Positions 43,801 to 52,436 of a DNA stretch of 64,000 nt are shown here, one piece after another; position 1 is the stretch's first letter, and every line of letters starts with the position of its first letter. The stretch covers positions 62,001 to 126,000 of the forward strand of contig NZ_LKST01000002.1 of NCBI RefSeq assembly GCF_001412105.1, read 5' to 3'. The position numbers were made by a program, and so were the translations under genes. This DNA comes from Corynebacterium oculi. GTDB lineage: Bacteria > Actinomycetota > Actinomycetes > Mycobacteriales > Mycobacteriaceae. A model generated the notes under the pieces. It worked only from the letters and a program-made list of their open reading frames with translations. It was not told where the DNA came from and searched no databases.

Positions 43801-43948
43801 CCCCCGAGCCCGCCGGGCCGGTCACCCGCCAGCGACCTTGCCGGGGCAGTCCCCCCGATAATGCAGCCCAGCTCCGCCGATGCGGGGCCCGCTGCGGCGC
43901 AGTCAGCACCACCTCGGGGGTGGGAGCGGGGACGTGTGTTTCCTCCAT
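40865..43948 (-). CDS. adnA: AdnA-type helicase-nuclease subunit
   Basis: The 1027-residue partner of AdnB has an N-terminal motor whose P-loop region reads GPAGSGVSSLL, with Val in place of the catalytic Lys, so this motor is probably not an active ATPase. VIVDDAQHLDPLSGE (motif II-like) follows. The C-terminal nuclease has ITGRLDRLDKDAAGD and IVDFKTG. Four Cys (HACPLR, then CDTCALRAVC) would hold a 4Fe-4S cluster. The start ATG at 43948 lies 2 bases after the stop of the TIGR02569 gene. The operon order adnA-adnB is conserved. Confidence 0.85.
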   Translation of the reverse strand: MEETHVPAPTPEVVLTAPQRAPHRRSWAALSGGLPRQGRWRVTGPAGSGVSSLLVDIAVQTIERQRGSAGVLVITAAKDSAGRLRCEIHDRLLGQGKRYASEEPVARSLHSLAFALLRRVSEEKIRLITGAEQDAVIRELLAGHAEEGRGPWPAEHAPALELVGFARQLRDFLLRAAERGVSAQRLEELGVDHRRPAWSAAGTFLREYERTMALSGTHSYSASELVNVTLRALRRDASVLDGLWHTVIVDDAQHLDPLSGELVELVAQHADLAVVGGDPEQSIFHFRGASPEFLSGFSAEHEVVLPASRRDPRASVYIAETPVAEQARYTDEIRRAHLLDGVPWSQIAVIVRSSGMIDPVRRVLLGAGVPVHIEATDTVLAQQPLVAGMILGVRALREELGAEEWEALLLGPVGGADPITLRRLLRGLRRSDMSTRAMTTLSRLIDPARAVDEEQEARLREILTEREWDILQRMRLVLGAGLNAKRAWGSVEEVLWELWNATGLADRLSAAALRGGAAGSQADRDLDAMMTLFDAAGDYVERRPHASVDSFIRHIEEQELPTGVRDRRSAVPEAVTVLTAHGAAGRQWHTVVVAGAQDDTWPALGETGTLFEQEEFIDLVDSGIDPDLIIGRTKEKVAEERRLFHVATTRATGSLLVTAVAEEADEVREPSRFIEEWARAGGVTQEAAAPGNGGEQASSEQEEHPRFAVLSTPAVVAELRRALCVENSPEAVRQQAARQLARLAQAGVPGADPDQWWGARGPSTKEQLVNAERVSISPSNIEKLHACPLRAVGERFLVKEDSPHMLKGTLVHAYAEALDRGVEEESAREIVTQAWTEHHAVPRWRREQDAAEWARVLDRTRSWIEARGKAVGVEMEITVPIGNEVAITGRLDRLDKDAAGDHYIVDFKTGTSVPTQQEAQENMQLRAYQLALSRGEIRGEAVVAGENHPRLGGAVLVYPASTAQKISSRQQAALTPEEQEEVAALLPALAEELRGPHLLAQVNATCDTCALRAVCPVQPEGKATIEC

Positions 43949-43950
43949 GC

Positions 43951-44805
43951 TTACATTGTGGCAGAAAGCCGTGTCAGCACCAGGCGGGCAACCCTCTCCA
44001 CATTCGAAATTATGTTCGGTTGCACATCCTCGATCTGGGCGCACACGTAGGCCCGGTACAGCACCGCGCGCACGGCCAGTTGCTCCAGGTCGGGGATATG
44101 GCTAAACCGCTCAAAGATGCCTTCGTCGGTAGCCTCCAGCAGCAGGGCATCCACCATCACCTGCGCGGCGGTATAGCCGTGCGGGCGGATCACCCCCACC
44201 AGATCGGTGAGAACCGGGCCCGATCCTTCCGCGTACACGGTGGTGCCCAGCATGTCCGCGTGGCCGATCCCCGTGGGCGCGGAAATATCCTCGCGGGCAG
44301 CGCGCAGCGCCTGGATGATCTCGCGCAGGCGCGCGTTCTTGAGGCCCATGTCCACGGCTCCCACGTCCGGGGACCAGGCGCAGCGATCCGCCACGGAAAA
44401 AACATCATCGCCGCTGGTATCTGGCTGTTCCTCCACCTTGGCCAGGGCAGCCTCCAGGCGCAGGGCGGCCACCACGGTCTCGTCCACTCGCTGCACTAGG
44501 TCACCCTCCTCGAAGGTGGAGGCGCGCCACCCCCCGGCCACGAAGCGGCCGTCCGTGGATCGCACGGGACGCGCCACCGTCAGCCCGGGCACGGTAAGCC
44601 GGTCTCGCACCCGCGCCGACCACGCCACGTGTGGGCCTACGGCACGCGAGAGGGCAACCCCGCCGATGCGCCAGCCGTGATCCCAGGCGCTTCCCAAGGC
44701 CGTGGGGGTGCCGGCATCGGCGTGAAAGACCGCCGCCACCTGATCGGGCAGGTACTCCGGGCGCGGCGCGAGCGGAAGGGAGGAAGAGGATTGTCCTGTT
44801 TTCAT
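43951..44805 (-). CDS. TIGR02569 family protein (kinase-like fold)
   Basis: The 284-residue actinobacterial family protein has an aminoglycoside phosphotransferase-like outline: YLPDQVAAVFHADAGTPTAL, WDHGWRIGGVALSRAVGP, the DRCAWSPDV segment and GVIRPHGYTAAQVMVDALL. It regularly precedes adnA in mycobacteria and corynebacteria, so a link with DNA repair is possible. Function unknown. I choose the ATG at 44805; a longer frame overlaps the DUF3152 gene. Confidence 0.8.
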   Translation of the reverse strand: MKTGQSSSSLPLAPRPEYLPDQVAAVFHADAGTPTALGSAWDHGWRIGGVALSRAVGPHVAWSARVRDRLTVPGLTVARPVRSTDGRFVAGGWRASTFEEGDLVQRVDETVVAALRLEAALAKVEEQPDTSGDDVFSVADRCAWSPDVGAVDMGLKNARLREIIQALRAAREDISAPTGIGHADMLGTTVYAEGSGPVLTDLVGVIRPHGYTAAQVMVDALLLEATDEGIFERFSHIPDLEQLAVRAVLYRAYVCAQIEDVQPNIISNVERVARLVLTRLSATM

Positions 44806-44822
44806 AGCCTTGTTCACAGTAT

Positions 44823-45692
44823 TCACGGTGCCACCTTGGGGTAGGGCCACGGGTTATACATGCACGTGGCGTTATCGTCCGGGTAGACCTCATCTGGATC
44901 GAAGCCAGCGAGTTGGGAGTTATTCAAACTCAGCGTCTGCTGCATCATCACCGGGGCCAACTCCCCGTCACCCCCGCAGGGCTCGTGCTCGGAGAACCCC
45001 AGGCCGTGCCCTACCTCGTGGTTGATGAGGTACTGGCGGTAACTGCCCAGATCCCCCTGAAACGGGGTGGCCCCGCGCACCCAGCGCGACTCGTTGACCA
45101 CCACTCGGTTGCCTTCGGAATAAAAGCAGCTGGTCTCCATCGCCAGGTTTGTTCCACAGAGCTCGTGCGTGGTGCCCACGGAGGTGAGCTGAATGCGCAT
45201 GGTGGGGTTGTCCGAGGCGACCACGTGCTCGAAGCGATAGGCAGAATCCTGCGTCCAGCCCTTGGGGTTGGACAAGGTGGCGTCGATCATGGAGGCCAGG
45301 GCGTCGTCCCCGCCCAGCCCGGCGGTGTCCACCCCGCCTTCCACCTCGATCACGTAGCGCACCACCTTTTCCTTGCCCTCCCCCGCCGTCATGCCGGGGG
45401 AGCCGATCACGCGGTACGTGCCGTTGCCGCGCTCAGTGTAGGCCCCACCGGCGGGGAGTTCATCGGTATCCGTGGTCAACTCCCCGGCGTCGGAGGGCAC
45501 CGGGCCGCGCTTGCCCTCGGCGGGCTGGGAACTGCTTGCCGACGTCTCCCGGGCCGGGGTTTCCTCGCCCGCGGGCGCCGTGACCATGTCCCACAGCACC
45601 CACACCGTGATGACCGTCAGCACGGGAATGGCGTAGGCGCGCCAGCCATAATCCCGGGCGAAGCGCACCAGCGTGCTTTCCGAGGAGGCCAT
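44823..45692 (-). CDS. DUF3152 membrane-anchored metalloprotease-like protein
   Basis: The 289-residue protein has an N-terminal TM (YAIPVLTVITVWVLWDM), a Ser/Thr/Glu-rich linker and the DUF3152 domain outside the membrane. The zinc motif is HEVGHGLGFSEHE, with HExxHGxxxxxH spacing as in matrixin-like proteases. GYRQYL-like residues precede it (SYRQYLINHEVGH), and conserved Cys surround it. Substrate unknown. The gene is one base from the DUF3107 gene and overlaps the upstream region of the TIGR02569 gene. Confidence 0.85.
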   Translation of the reverse strand: MASSESTLVRFARDYGWRAYAIPVLTVITVWVLWDMVTAPAGEETPARETSASSSQPAEGKRGPVPSDAGELTTDTDELPAGGAYTERGNGTYRVIGSPGMTAGEGKEKVVRYVIEVEGGVDTAGLGGDDALASMIDATLSNPKGWTQDSAYRFEHVVASDNPTMRIQLTSVGTTHELCGTNLAMETSCFYSEGNRVVVNESRWVRGATPFQGDLGSYRQYLINHEVGHGLGFSEHEPCGGDGELAPVMMQQTLSLNNSQLAGFDPDEVYPDDNATCMYNPWPYPKVAP

Positions 45693-45920
45693 TTAGGCCC
45701 CGGCGAAGCCCACGGCGCGGGGCGCGGCGGTGCCCATGTCCACGTAGGCGATGGTGGCGGTGCGCACCAGGTACGTGCGCCCCTTGGCGTCCTGCAACTC
45801 CAGCACGCCCTCGCCCCCGCTCAGGCTCTGGGCGATGCGCGCCTTCAGCTCGGCGTTATCCTCGGCCACGTGCACCACCAGTTCCCGCGGGGAATCCTGA
45901 AAACCGATCTTGATGTCCAT
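45693..45920 (-). CDS. DUF3107 family small protein
   Basis: The 75-residue cytoplasmic protein includes MDIKIGFQDSPRELVV, then LELQDAKGRTYLVRTATIAY, VDMGTAAPRAVGF. The family is found only in actinobacteria and is usually next to DUF3152, as here. Function unknown. Confidence 0.85.
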   Translation of the reverse strand: MDIKIGFQDSPRELVVHVAEDNAELKARIAQSLSGGEGVLELQDAKGRTYLVRTATIAYVDMGTAAPRAVGFAGA

Positions 45921-46031
45921 AGCGCCTGCCTTTAATCCTCGTTCGCGTGCGTGCGTATTTCCTGATGCTCCTCACCGGGTGGCCCGGTGGTCATGGAACC
46001 ATCATAGTCAGGTGTCGATAGTATCTAAGGT

Positions 46032-47360
46032 GTGTCTGTAGGAAACAACAGCCCAACCTTTGCCGAACTCGGCGTGGCCGTGGAGATCACGGAGGCGCTC
46101 AAGCAGCGGGGCATCGAGCGCACCTTTGCCATTCAGGAATACACCCTGCCGCGCGCGCTCGACGGCCGCGACATCATCGGCCAGGCGCGCACCGGCATGG
46201 GCAAGACGTACGGCTACGGCATTCCCCTGCTCGACCGCGTTTTCGACGCCGCGGACATACCCGAACTCGACGGCTCGCCCCGCGCCCTGGTGGTGGCCCC
46301 CACCAGGGAACTGGCAGACCAGGTGGGCGAGGATCTCCGCCACGCCGCCACGCACCTCCCCGTGACGGTCACCACCATCGTGGGCGGGCGGGGTTATGCG
46401 GAGCAGATCGCCACCCTGCGCCGAGGCGCGGACGTGGTGGTGGGCACCCCCGGGCGCCTCCTCGATCTCCATTCCTCCGGCTCCCTCGACCTCAGCCGCG
46501 TGGCCATCCTGGTGCTCGACGAGGCCGACGAGATGCTGGATCTGGGGTTCCTTCCCGACGTGGAAAAGATCATGGCCGCGCTCACCCACCCGCATCAGAC
46601 CATGCTCTTTTCCGCCACCATGCCCGGCGCGATCCTCGCTCTCGCGCGCGGATTCATGGATCACCCCCTGCATATCCGCGCGGAGATGGACGAGGCCAAG
46701 CCCACGCACGACCGGATTCGCCAGGTGGTATTCCAGGCGCACCGCATGGACAAGTTGGCCGTGGTGGCCCGGATCCTGCAAGCACCGGGGCGGGGACGCA
46801 CCATCATCTTCAGCCGCACCAAGCGCGCCGCCGCCAACCTGGCGGAGGATCTGGCCCAGGCCGGCTTTACCGTGGGGGCGGTGCACGGCGATCTGCCGCA
46901 GGCGTTGCGCGAGCAATCGCTTCAGGCCTTCCGGGAGCGCCGCTTTGAGATCCTGGTGGCCACGGACGTGGCGGCGCGCGGCATCGACGTCGATGACGTC
47001 ACCCACGTGATTAATTATCAGGTTCCCGATGACCCCATGACCTATATCCACCGGATCGGCCGCACGGGGCGCGCCGGACACAGCGGCACCGCCGTGACCC
47101 TGGTGGGCTACGACGAGGTGAATAAGTGGCAGGTCATTGACGAGGAGCACTCGTTGGGCTTCTCTTCTCCGCCGGCGTGGTTTTCCACCTCGCCGGAACT
47201 CATCGAGGCCTTTGATCTGTCCCCGAACACGGGCGATACCGTCGGTGTGCCGCGCCGCGTGTTCGGCGGGCCCTCCGGGCGGCAGCGCTCCGGCGCACCG
47301 CGAGGCTCCCGCACCACCGGGGCGTCGAAAAGCACGCGGAGGGGGCGACGCGCACGGTGA
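46032..47360 (+). CDS. DEAD-box RNA helicase
   Basis: The 442-residue RhlE/SrmB-like helicase has a Q motif (TFAIQEYTLPRAL), Walker A ARTGMGKTYG (Met in place of the usual Ser), PTRELADQV, TPGRLLD, VLDEADEMLD (DEAD), SATMP, DVAARGIDV and HRIGRTGRAG. The basic C-terminal tail (SKSTRRGRRAR) may bind RNA. It starts at GTG 46032. A TAGTAT -10-like element lies about 12 bases before it, so the mRNA may be leaderless. Probably works in ribosome assembly or mRNA decay. Confidence 0.9.
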   Translation: MSVGNNSPTFAELGVAVEITEALKQRGIERTFAIQEYTLPRALDGRDIIGQARTGMGKTYGYGIPLLDRVFDAADIPELDGSPRALVVAPTRELADQVGEDLRHAATHLPVTVTTIVGGRGYAEQIATLRRGADVVVGTPGRLLDLHSSGSLDLSRVAILVLDEADEMLDLGFLPDVEKIMAALTHPHQTMLFSATMPGAILALARGFMDHPLHIRAEMDEAKPTHDRIRQVVFQAHRMDKLAVVARILQAPGRGRTIIFSRTKRAAANLAEDLAQAGFTVGAVHGDLPQALREQSLQAFRERRFEILVATDVAARGIDVDDVTHVINYQVPDDPMTYIHRIGRTGRAGHSGTAVTLVGYDEVNKWQVIDEEHSLGFSSPPAWFSTSPELIEAFDLSPNTGDTVGVPRRVFGGPSGRQRSGAPRGSRTTGASKSTRRGRRAR

Positions 47361-48598
47361 GCACCGCCCCCCTGCGCCGCACCCGGCGCGACCTGATTGC
47401 CACGGCGGCCCTGGCGGTATTGGGTATCGCGGCGGTGGCCGGGGTGGCACTGACCGCCCCGATCCGCAGCGCGCACCCGCAGCCTTATGCGGGCGAATAC
47501 ACGGCCCCGCCCTCGCTGGCGGAGGTTCCCGCCTCCCTTGCCCCCCAGTGGGAGGCCCCCGATACCCCCACCCCGGGGGTAAATCGCCCGCTGTATGCCT
47601 ACGGGCTGACCTTCAGCCGCGACGAGCACTCGGTGTATGCCCGGGATCAACGCGGCGAGGTGCTGTGGAGTTATGGCCGCGATGACCACGAGATTTGTTC
47701 CCTGGGCACGGCCTGGGGATCGGTGGTGGTGACCTACCGCAATGGCGGAGGGTGCGGCGACGCGGTGGCGCTGGACGCCAAGACCGGCGAGTATAAGCAC
47801 ACCCGTTCCGCGCGCAATAGCGCGGCGACCGCCGCGATCGCCTCGAACGATCGCCTTGGCACCGTGAGCCCGGAGCGCGTGGAGCTGTGGCGCTCGGATC
47901 TGGTGCGCACGGTGGAATACGGCGACGTGGAGGCCAAGCAGGAGCCCGAGTTGCAGCCCCACGAGGAGTGCACGATCACCTCGGCGCTGACCCGCAAGGA
48001 CGTGCTGGCGATCACCGAGGTCTGCCCCGGCGAGGAAGGCACGTGGCTGCGCTTGCAGGAGGCCACCCCGGAATCCTCCCGCGAGCCGAAGATCACCGGC
48101 GAGGTGCTGTTACCCGAGCGGGGCGTGCGGCTGGTAGCCGTGGGCGAGAGCGCGGCGGCGGTGTATATCCCGGGTGAGCGGCCGCGCCTGGCCTCCTTTG
48201 ACACCACGGGCGCGGAGCTGACCTCCCGCGAGGTGGAACGCTCCCCGCTCGTGGAGGACGCCGCGCCGGAGGAGGTTTTTTCCGCCCGCACGGCCGATCT
48301 TCCCACCCGGATGAGCTGGTTTGATGGCCAGCGGCTGTACCTCTTCCACCCCAACGATCTCTCCGTCACCCGGGTTATCGAGGACGCCGTGGGCACCGGG
48401 GCCGCGCTGGCGGAGCGATTGCTGTATCCCACGGCCTCCGGCATCGCCGTCGCCTCCGCCGAGGGCGAGCACGTGGAGCGCACCGTGGAGGTGACCCGCC
48501 CTCGGGATACCGCCGTGATCGCGCTGGCCGTGGTGGGCGATACCGTGGTGGAGCGTCGCGACGCGCAGTTGGTGGGGCTGCGCCCCACGCCCCTATGA
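47357..48598 (+). CDS. Membrane-anchored beta-propeller protein
   Basis: The 413-residue protein has a basic N-terminus, a TM segment (LIATAALAVLGIAAVAGVAL) and an extracytoplasmic part with repeated YGLTFSRDEHSVYARDQRGE- and WSYGRDDHE-like strands, as in PQQ-type beta-propellers. GTG at 47357 overlaps the helicase stop by 4 bases (GTGA), so translation is coupled. Resembles the Rv3212-type protein of mycobacteria that also follows a DEAD helicase. Function unknown. Confidence 0.75.
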   Translation: MSTAPLRRTRRDLIATAALAVLGIAAVAGVALTAPIRSAHPQPYAGEYTAPPSLAEVPASLAPQWEAPDTPTPGVNRPLYAYGLTFSRDEHSVYARDQRGEVLWSYGRDDHEICSLGTAWGSVVVTYRNGGGCGDAVALDAKTGEYKHTRSARNSAATAAIASNDRLGTVSPERVELWRSDLVRTVEYGDVEAKQEPELQPHEECTITSALTRKDVLAITEVCPGEEGTWLRLQEATPESSREPKITGEVLLPERGVRLVAVGESAAAVYIPGERPRLASFDTTGAELTSREVERSPLVEDAAPEEVFSARTADLPTRMSWFDGQRLYLFHPNDLSVTRVIEDAVGTGAALAERLLYPTASGIAVASAEGEHVERTVEVTRPRDTAVIALAVVGDTVVERRDAQLVGLRPTPL

Positions 48599-48656
48599 CG
48601 CCGCTCTCCCACGCCGCCAAGACCGCGTAGCCAACGCCCGCAGCCAAGCACCCGTA

Positions 48657-49076
48657 CTAGCCCTCGTACATGCGGCTGGCCCAGGCCACCGCCCGGGGAC
48701 TAAACATCATGGCCAGCACCGCCACGGCCGATAGCCCCGTGGCGATGCCCATGAGCCAGGCCCCCGCACCGCACATGCTCAAGGAGATGGGCAGCAGGAT
48801 GAGGTTGAGCATGATGACCGGCCCGCGCCCCCAGCGCCCCTTGGCGCGCAGCACCGCGATTCCCCCGGCAAGCACGGTGCCAAAGATGATGAGGAAGAAG
48901 ATCGCGGTGCCAAGCCCCACCCAGGAGGCGTTGGCGCTCTCGCTGACGATGGACTCATCGCGCGCGCCGCTGATCTGGCGCACGATAAGCAGGAGGGCGT
49001 AGCCGATCCCGAGGAGGGATTGCGCGAGGGATACGAGGGCGGCCCAGCGGACGGAGGCAGGGGGTGTCATGCTCAC
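48657..49076 (-). CDS. Four-TM membrane protein, unknown
   Basis: The 139-residue protein has four membrane segments (VSLAQSLLGIGYALLLIVRQ, TAIFFLIIFGTVLAGGIAVL, GPVIMLNLILLPISLSMCGA, WLMGIATGLSAVAVLAMMF). Starts at GTG 49076. It lies convergent to the beta-propeller gene. Related proteins occur in this position in other corynebacteria. No function assigned. Confidence 0.75.
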   Translation of the reverse strand: MSMTPPASVRWAALVSLAQSLLGIGYALLLIVRQISGARDESIVSESANASWVGLGTAIFFLIIFGTVLAGGIAVLRAKGRWGRGPVIMLNLILLPISLSMCGAGAWLMGIATGLSAVAVLAMMFSPRAVAWASRMYEG

Positions 49077-49297
49077 GGGGCAATTCTATCGCGTCCCCGC
49101 TCGCTGACCGACGCCCCGCCCTCGCCGCTCCGTGTCGCTCTGCCGCGTCGCTCTGCCACACGCCTCGGCGGCGCCTGCGAAGGGGGTTGAGGGAAGGGTG
49201 AGTGATTTGACTTATATGTTTTCCACCGTTTCTGCGCGCTTCGCCTAAAAGCCCAGCACAGCGAGATAAATAAGGGTAGGCTCACTAAAATTATCAC
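49073..49297 (-). CDS. Possible small membrane protein
   Basis: The 74-residue ORF has an N-terminal hydrophobic stretch (ILVSLPLFISLCWAF) and an Arg/Pro-rich remainder. The only support is a GTGA overlap with the four-TM gene. Its composition also fits chance reading of GC-rich DNA. Confidence 0.25.
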   Translation of the reverse strand: MIILVSLPLFISLCWAFRRSAQKRWKTYKSNHSPFPQPPSQAPPRRVAERRGRATRSGEGGASVSERGRDRIAP

Positions 49298-49611
49298 CAG
49301 CCCTAGCGCCCTGAAAAGGAAGAAAAGGGGCGCAAATATGTGAGTTGTACCACTTTTTAGCCCATAACCCTAGCCAAGTTTGTTGATGCGTGCCATTATC
49401 TCCAGGTAACCAAAACGACTAGCTCGTTAACGGAGCATGAACGTGAGGTCACCGGCAGGTTAATGCAGCGTGAATAAAGCTCCCGCAGCCCGGGTGACCG
49501 CGCTACACCACTTTTTCTTGAACCTTAACGGGGTTCTTCTGGTGCGCCCTCATCGCTCCACCACCCGCATCCCCCGCGGGCACCGCAAAAACGTATGTTA
49601 GGAGAACCATT
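49298..49611 (+). promoter_or_regulatory. Long leader/promoter region of whiB1
   Basis: More than 300 bases precede the WhiB1 gene without an ORF. A good ribosome binding site (TTAGGAGAACC) lies before the ATG. The region would hold the promoter of this stress- or redox-linked regulator. No single -10/-35 pair stands out. Confidence 0.4.
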
Positions 49612-49869
49612 ATGGATTGGCGCCACGAAGCCGTTTGCCGCGACGAGGACCCGGAGCTCTTCTTCCCCGTGGGCAATTCCGGCCCCGCCCTCGCCCAGAT
49701 CGCCAAGGCCAAGATCGTCTGCAACCGCTGCCCCGTGACCTCCCAGTGCCTGCGCTGGGCCCTGGAAACCGGCCAGGACGCCGGCGTATGGGGTGGCCTC
49801 TCCGAGGACGAGCGCCGTGCGCTCAAGCGTCGCAACAACCGCGGCCGCCGCGTGCGCATGACGGTCTAG
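49612..49869 (+). CDS. whcE: WhiB1-type iron-sulfur transcriptional regulator
   Basis: The 85-residue WhiB protein has Cys9, Cys37, Cys40 and Cys46 as ligands of a 4Fe-4S cluster (CNRCPVTSQC), followed by the GVWGG turn and a basic C-terminus (KRRNNRGRRVRM) that contacts DNA. In mycobacteria WhiB1 binds the housekeeping sigma factor and is essential. In C. glutamicum the corresponding gene, next to sigH, is whcE. Here it likewise lies across from rshA-sigH. Confidence 0.9.
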   Translation: MDWRHEAVCRDEDPELFFPVGNSGPALAQIAKAKIVCNRCPVTSQCLRWALETGQDAGVWGGLSEDERRALKRRNNRGRRVRMTV

Positions 49870-49999
49870 GGGCCCACGGCACCCAAATCTGCCCCAGGAA
49901 CACCCCCGGTAACCGGGCGGCCAATTTCCTCCCTTACCCCGCCGCCACTAAAATCGGCGGGGTTGTCCTCCATACACCGATACGACCCAAGGAGTCATC

Positions 50000-50074
50000 A
50001 TGAGCAAGCGTGGTCGCAAGCGCAAGGATCGCCGCAAGAAGTCCGCTAACCACGGCAAGCGTCCGAACTCCTAA
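50000..50074 (+). CDS. Ribosomal protein bL37 (24 residues)
   Basis: A 24-codon gene reads MSKRGRKRKDRRKKSANHGK and ends RPNS. It matches the tiny actinobacterial 50S protein bL37 (AURKAIP1/COX24-type), which is rich in Arg and Lys. AAGGAG lies 7 bases before the ATG. It is followed by a strong terminator. It is too short for standard ORF cut-offs and is easily missed. Confidence 0.9.
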   Translation: MSKRGRKRKDRRKKSANHGKRPNS

Positions 50075-50096
50075 AGAAGGCAGTTCTTTATACGCG

Positions 50097-50152
50097 AAAA
50101 AGAGCGGTGCCCGGTGCGCCCCTGGCGGGGACGACCGGGCACCGCTCTTTTT
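50097..50152. terminator. Strong bidirectional terminator
   Basis: A 19-bp stem (AAAAAGAGCGGTGCCCGGT paired with its complement at 50134-50152) has A and T outer runs on both sides. It serves bL37 on the plus strand and rshA on the minus strand. Confidence 0.9.
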
Positions 50153-50164
50153 CGTTTTCCTAGC

Positions 50165-50425
50165 TCACCCCTCCCGCACGATGCGGATCTGCGCGCTGAT
50201 CCTGCTGCGCAGCACCGTCGGCGCGGGATCGGAGCCGCAACACCCCCGCATGAGGGCCCGCATGGCTTCCTCTCGTTCTAGGCGAGAGAAACACTCCGGG
50301 CACCGCGCGATCTGCTCCCGCAGCGCCTGACATTCCTCCGCGGTGCGGGGGTTATCAAAAAGCGTGGCGAGCGCCTGTTCGATGGAATCGCGCTGGCAGC
50401 CGCATGGTTCTTTTTCGGACGTCAT
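50165..50425 (-). CDS. rshA: Anti-sigma factor RshA
   Basis: The 86-residue zinc-binding anti-sigma factor holds SigH inactive until oxidation (mycothiol-linked stress). Cys are present in the N-terminal CGC, the central EEC and CPEC pair, and CC near the C-terminus. The usual HxxxCxxC motif reads QxxxCxxC (QIARCPEC), so the His ligand is missing. Its start overlaps the sigH stop (4 bases), as in other actinobacteria. Confidence 0.8.
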   Translation of the reverse strand: MTSEKEPCGCQRDSIEQALATLFDNPRTAEECQALREQIARCPECFSRLEREEAMRALMRGCCGSDPAPTVLRSRISAQIRIVREG

Positions 50426-51036
50426 TTCTTCACCTTCTGAGCCTCTGTGCCGTTCTCAGGGTGGTCGAGGCCAATCCCCTGTTCCTGTGCCACTTCCTTT
50501 AACAACCCGCGCAGCTGTTTTCTTCCGCGATGCAGGCGGCTCATCACCGTGCCCAGCGGGGTGTCCATGATCTCCGCGATCTCCTTGTACGCCAGGCCCT
50601 CCACATCGGAGTAATACACCACCATGCGGTAATCCTCCCGGAGTTCATCAAGGGCGTCGATAATCTGCTGGTTGGGCATGCGGCGCAGCGCCTCCACCTC
50701 CGCCGAGAGCAGGCCCGTGGAATCGTGGGAGGAGGTGGTGTAGAGCTGGTAATCCGTGATCTCCTCGGTGGGGGTCTGGGCGGGTTGACGCTGCTTCTTG
50801 CGGTAGGAGTTGATGTAGGTGTTCGTCATGATCCGGTACAGCCACGCCTTGAGGTTGGTCCCGGGCTGGAAGCGATCAAAGGCCTGAAAGGCCTTCATGT
50901 ACGTTTCCTGCACCAGGTCCTCCGCGTCGGCGGGGTTCCGGGTCATCTTCAGCGCGCCACCGTAGAGCTGATCGAGCAGCGGCAGTGCCTCCTCCTCAAA
51001 ACGCTGGTGAAGCTCGCGTAGCTCAGCGTCCGCCAT
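50422..51036 (-). CDS. sigH: ECF sigma factor SigH
   Basis: The product of about 204 residues has a sigma region 2 ([20 protein letters not shown] ... [20 protein letters not shown]) and region 4 ([31 protein letters not shown]). It controls the oxidative and heat stress response. The start chosen is the ATG at 51036 (MADAELREL). The upstream ORF extension reads as leader. It is co-transcribed with rshA. Confidence 0.9.
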   Translation of the reverse strand: MADAELRELHQRFEEEALPLLDQLYGGALKMTRNPADAEDLVQETYMKAFQAFDRFQPGTNLKAWLYRIMTNTYINSYRKKQRQPAQTPTEEITDYQLYTTSSHDSTGLLSAEVEALRRMPNQQIIDALDELREDYRMVVYYSDVEGLAYKEIAEIMDTPLGTVMSRLHRGRKQLRGLLKEVAQEQGIGLDHPENGTEAQKVKK

Positions 51037-51143
51037 AATCAGGGTGCGGCCTTTCCGTCGGTCATGGTGCGGCACGGTGCTGCCCTGGGGGCGGCACAAC
51101 CGGATAACGCTCCCTATTGTAGGCCCATCTCTATGATGGGAGT

Positions 51144-52436
51144 GTGCGTGATACCAATCCCTCCTCGCCCGCCCCGTGGCTCGCGCCCACCGCCACCGGC
51201 CCCCTGGACTGGAGCCAGCGCGTCCCCGGCTCCAAGTCCATGACCAACCGCGCGCTCGTGCTCGCCGCCCTCGCGGACTCCCCCTCCACCATCACCGGGG
51301 CGCTGCGCTCCCGCGACGCCGACCTCATGTGCGCCGCGCTGCGGGCGATGGGCACGGGGATCGCCGTGGCGGAATCAGACCCCACCACGATCAACGTCAC
51401 CCCCGCCCCCCTGAGCGGGGCCGAGGTGGACTGCGGGTTGGCGGGCACCGTCATGCGTTTTCTTCCACCCGTGGCCGCGCTGGCCTCACAGCCGGTGGCC
51501 TTCGACGGCGATCCGCGCGCCCGGCAGCGCCCCATGCTCCCGCTTCTCGACGCCCTGGTGGCCCTCGGCGTGAGCGTCACCGGCCGGGCCCTACCCTCCC
51601 GGGTGGAGGGCCACGGCACCCCCGAGGGCGGCACCGTGGAGGTCGATGCCTCCGGCTCCTCTCAGTTCGTCTCCGGGCTGCTGCTCAGCGCCCCGCGCTT
51701 TCGACGGGGCATCACCGTGCGTCACCGCGGCGGCGCGCTGCCCAGCCTGCCCCACATCGAGATGACCGTGGACATGCTGCGCCGCGCCGGAGTCACGGTG
51801 GACACCGGGCACGAGGAATGGACGGTTCACCCCGGCCCCATCGCCGGGGGCGGCTGGGAGATTGAACCCGATCTCTCCAACGCCACGCCGTTTCTTTCCG
51901 CCGCCCTCGTGACCGGGGGCACCGTGCGGATTCCCGGCTGGCCCGCCGCCACCACGCAGGCCGGCGACGCCTTCCGGCGCATCGCCACCCAGATGGGCGG
52001 CGCGGTGATCCACACCCCGGAGGGGCTCAGCATCACCGGCCCGGCCACCGGGAGGCTTCAGGGCATTGACCTAGACATGTCCGAGATTGGGGAGCTAGCC
52101 CCCACCGTGGTGGCCCTGGCCACCCTGGCGGAAACCGAATCTCACCTGCGCGGCATCGCCCACCTGCGCGGGCATGAAACGGATCGCCTGGCCGCCCTCG
52201 CCGCAGAGATCAATGCCCTGGGCGGAGACTGCACCGAAACCCCCGATGGCCTGCGCATCCGCCCCGTGCCAGACCTTCACGGCGGGCTGTGGCGGGCCTA
52301 CGACGATCATCGCATGGCCACCGCCGGGGCCATCATCGGCCTGCGGGTTCCGGGGGTGTCCATCGACGACGTAGCCACCACCGCCAAGACGCTGCCGGGA
52401 TTTGCCGCCATGTGGGAGGCGATGGTGCGTGGCTAG
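51144..52436 (+). CDS. aroA: 3-phosphoshikimate 1-carboxyvinyltransferase
   Basis: The 430-residue EPSP synthase joins shikimate-3-phosphate and phosphoenolpyruvate in aromatic amino acid synthesis. [17 protein letters not shown] near residue 28, [14 protein letters not shown] (with the phosphate site), [19 protein letters not shown] and the C-terminal [16 protein letters not shown] are visible. The GTG at 51144 is the start. It overlaps rsgA by 8 bases. Divergent from sigH. Confidence 0.95.
   Translation: MRDTNPSSPAPWLAPTATGPLDWSQRVPGSKSMTNRALVLAALADSPSTITGALRSRDADLMCAALRAMGTGIAVAESDPTTINVTPAPLSGAEVDCGLAGTVMRFLPPVAALASQPVAFDGDPRARQRPMLPLLDALVALGVSVTGRALPSRVEGHGTPEGGTVEVDASGSSQFVSGLLLSAPRFRRGITVRHRGGALPSLPHIEMTVDMLRRAGVTVDTGHEEWTVHPGPIAGGGWEIEPDLSNATPFLSAALVTGGTVRIPGWPAATTQAGDAFRRIATQMGGAVIHTPEGLSITGPATGRLQGIDLDMSEIGELAPTVVALATLAETESHLRGIAHLRGHETDRLAALAAEINALGGDCTETPDGLRIRPVPDLHGGLWRAYDDHRMATAGAIIGLRVPGVSIDDVATTAKTLPGFAAMWEAMVRG

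Noticed and set aside
46008..47450. Long reverse ORF (480 codons) opposite the DEAD-box helicase
   Set aside because: A shadow of the helicase gene. All helicase motifs are on the plus strand.
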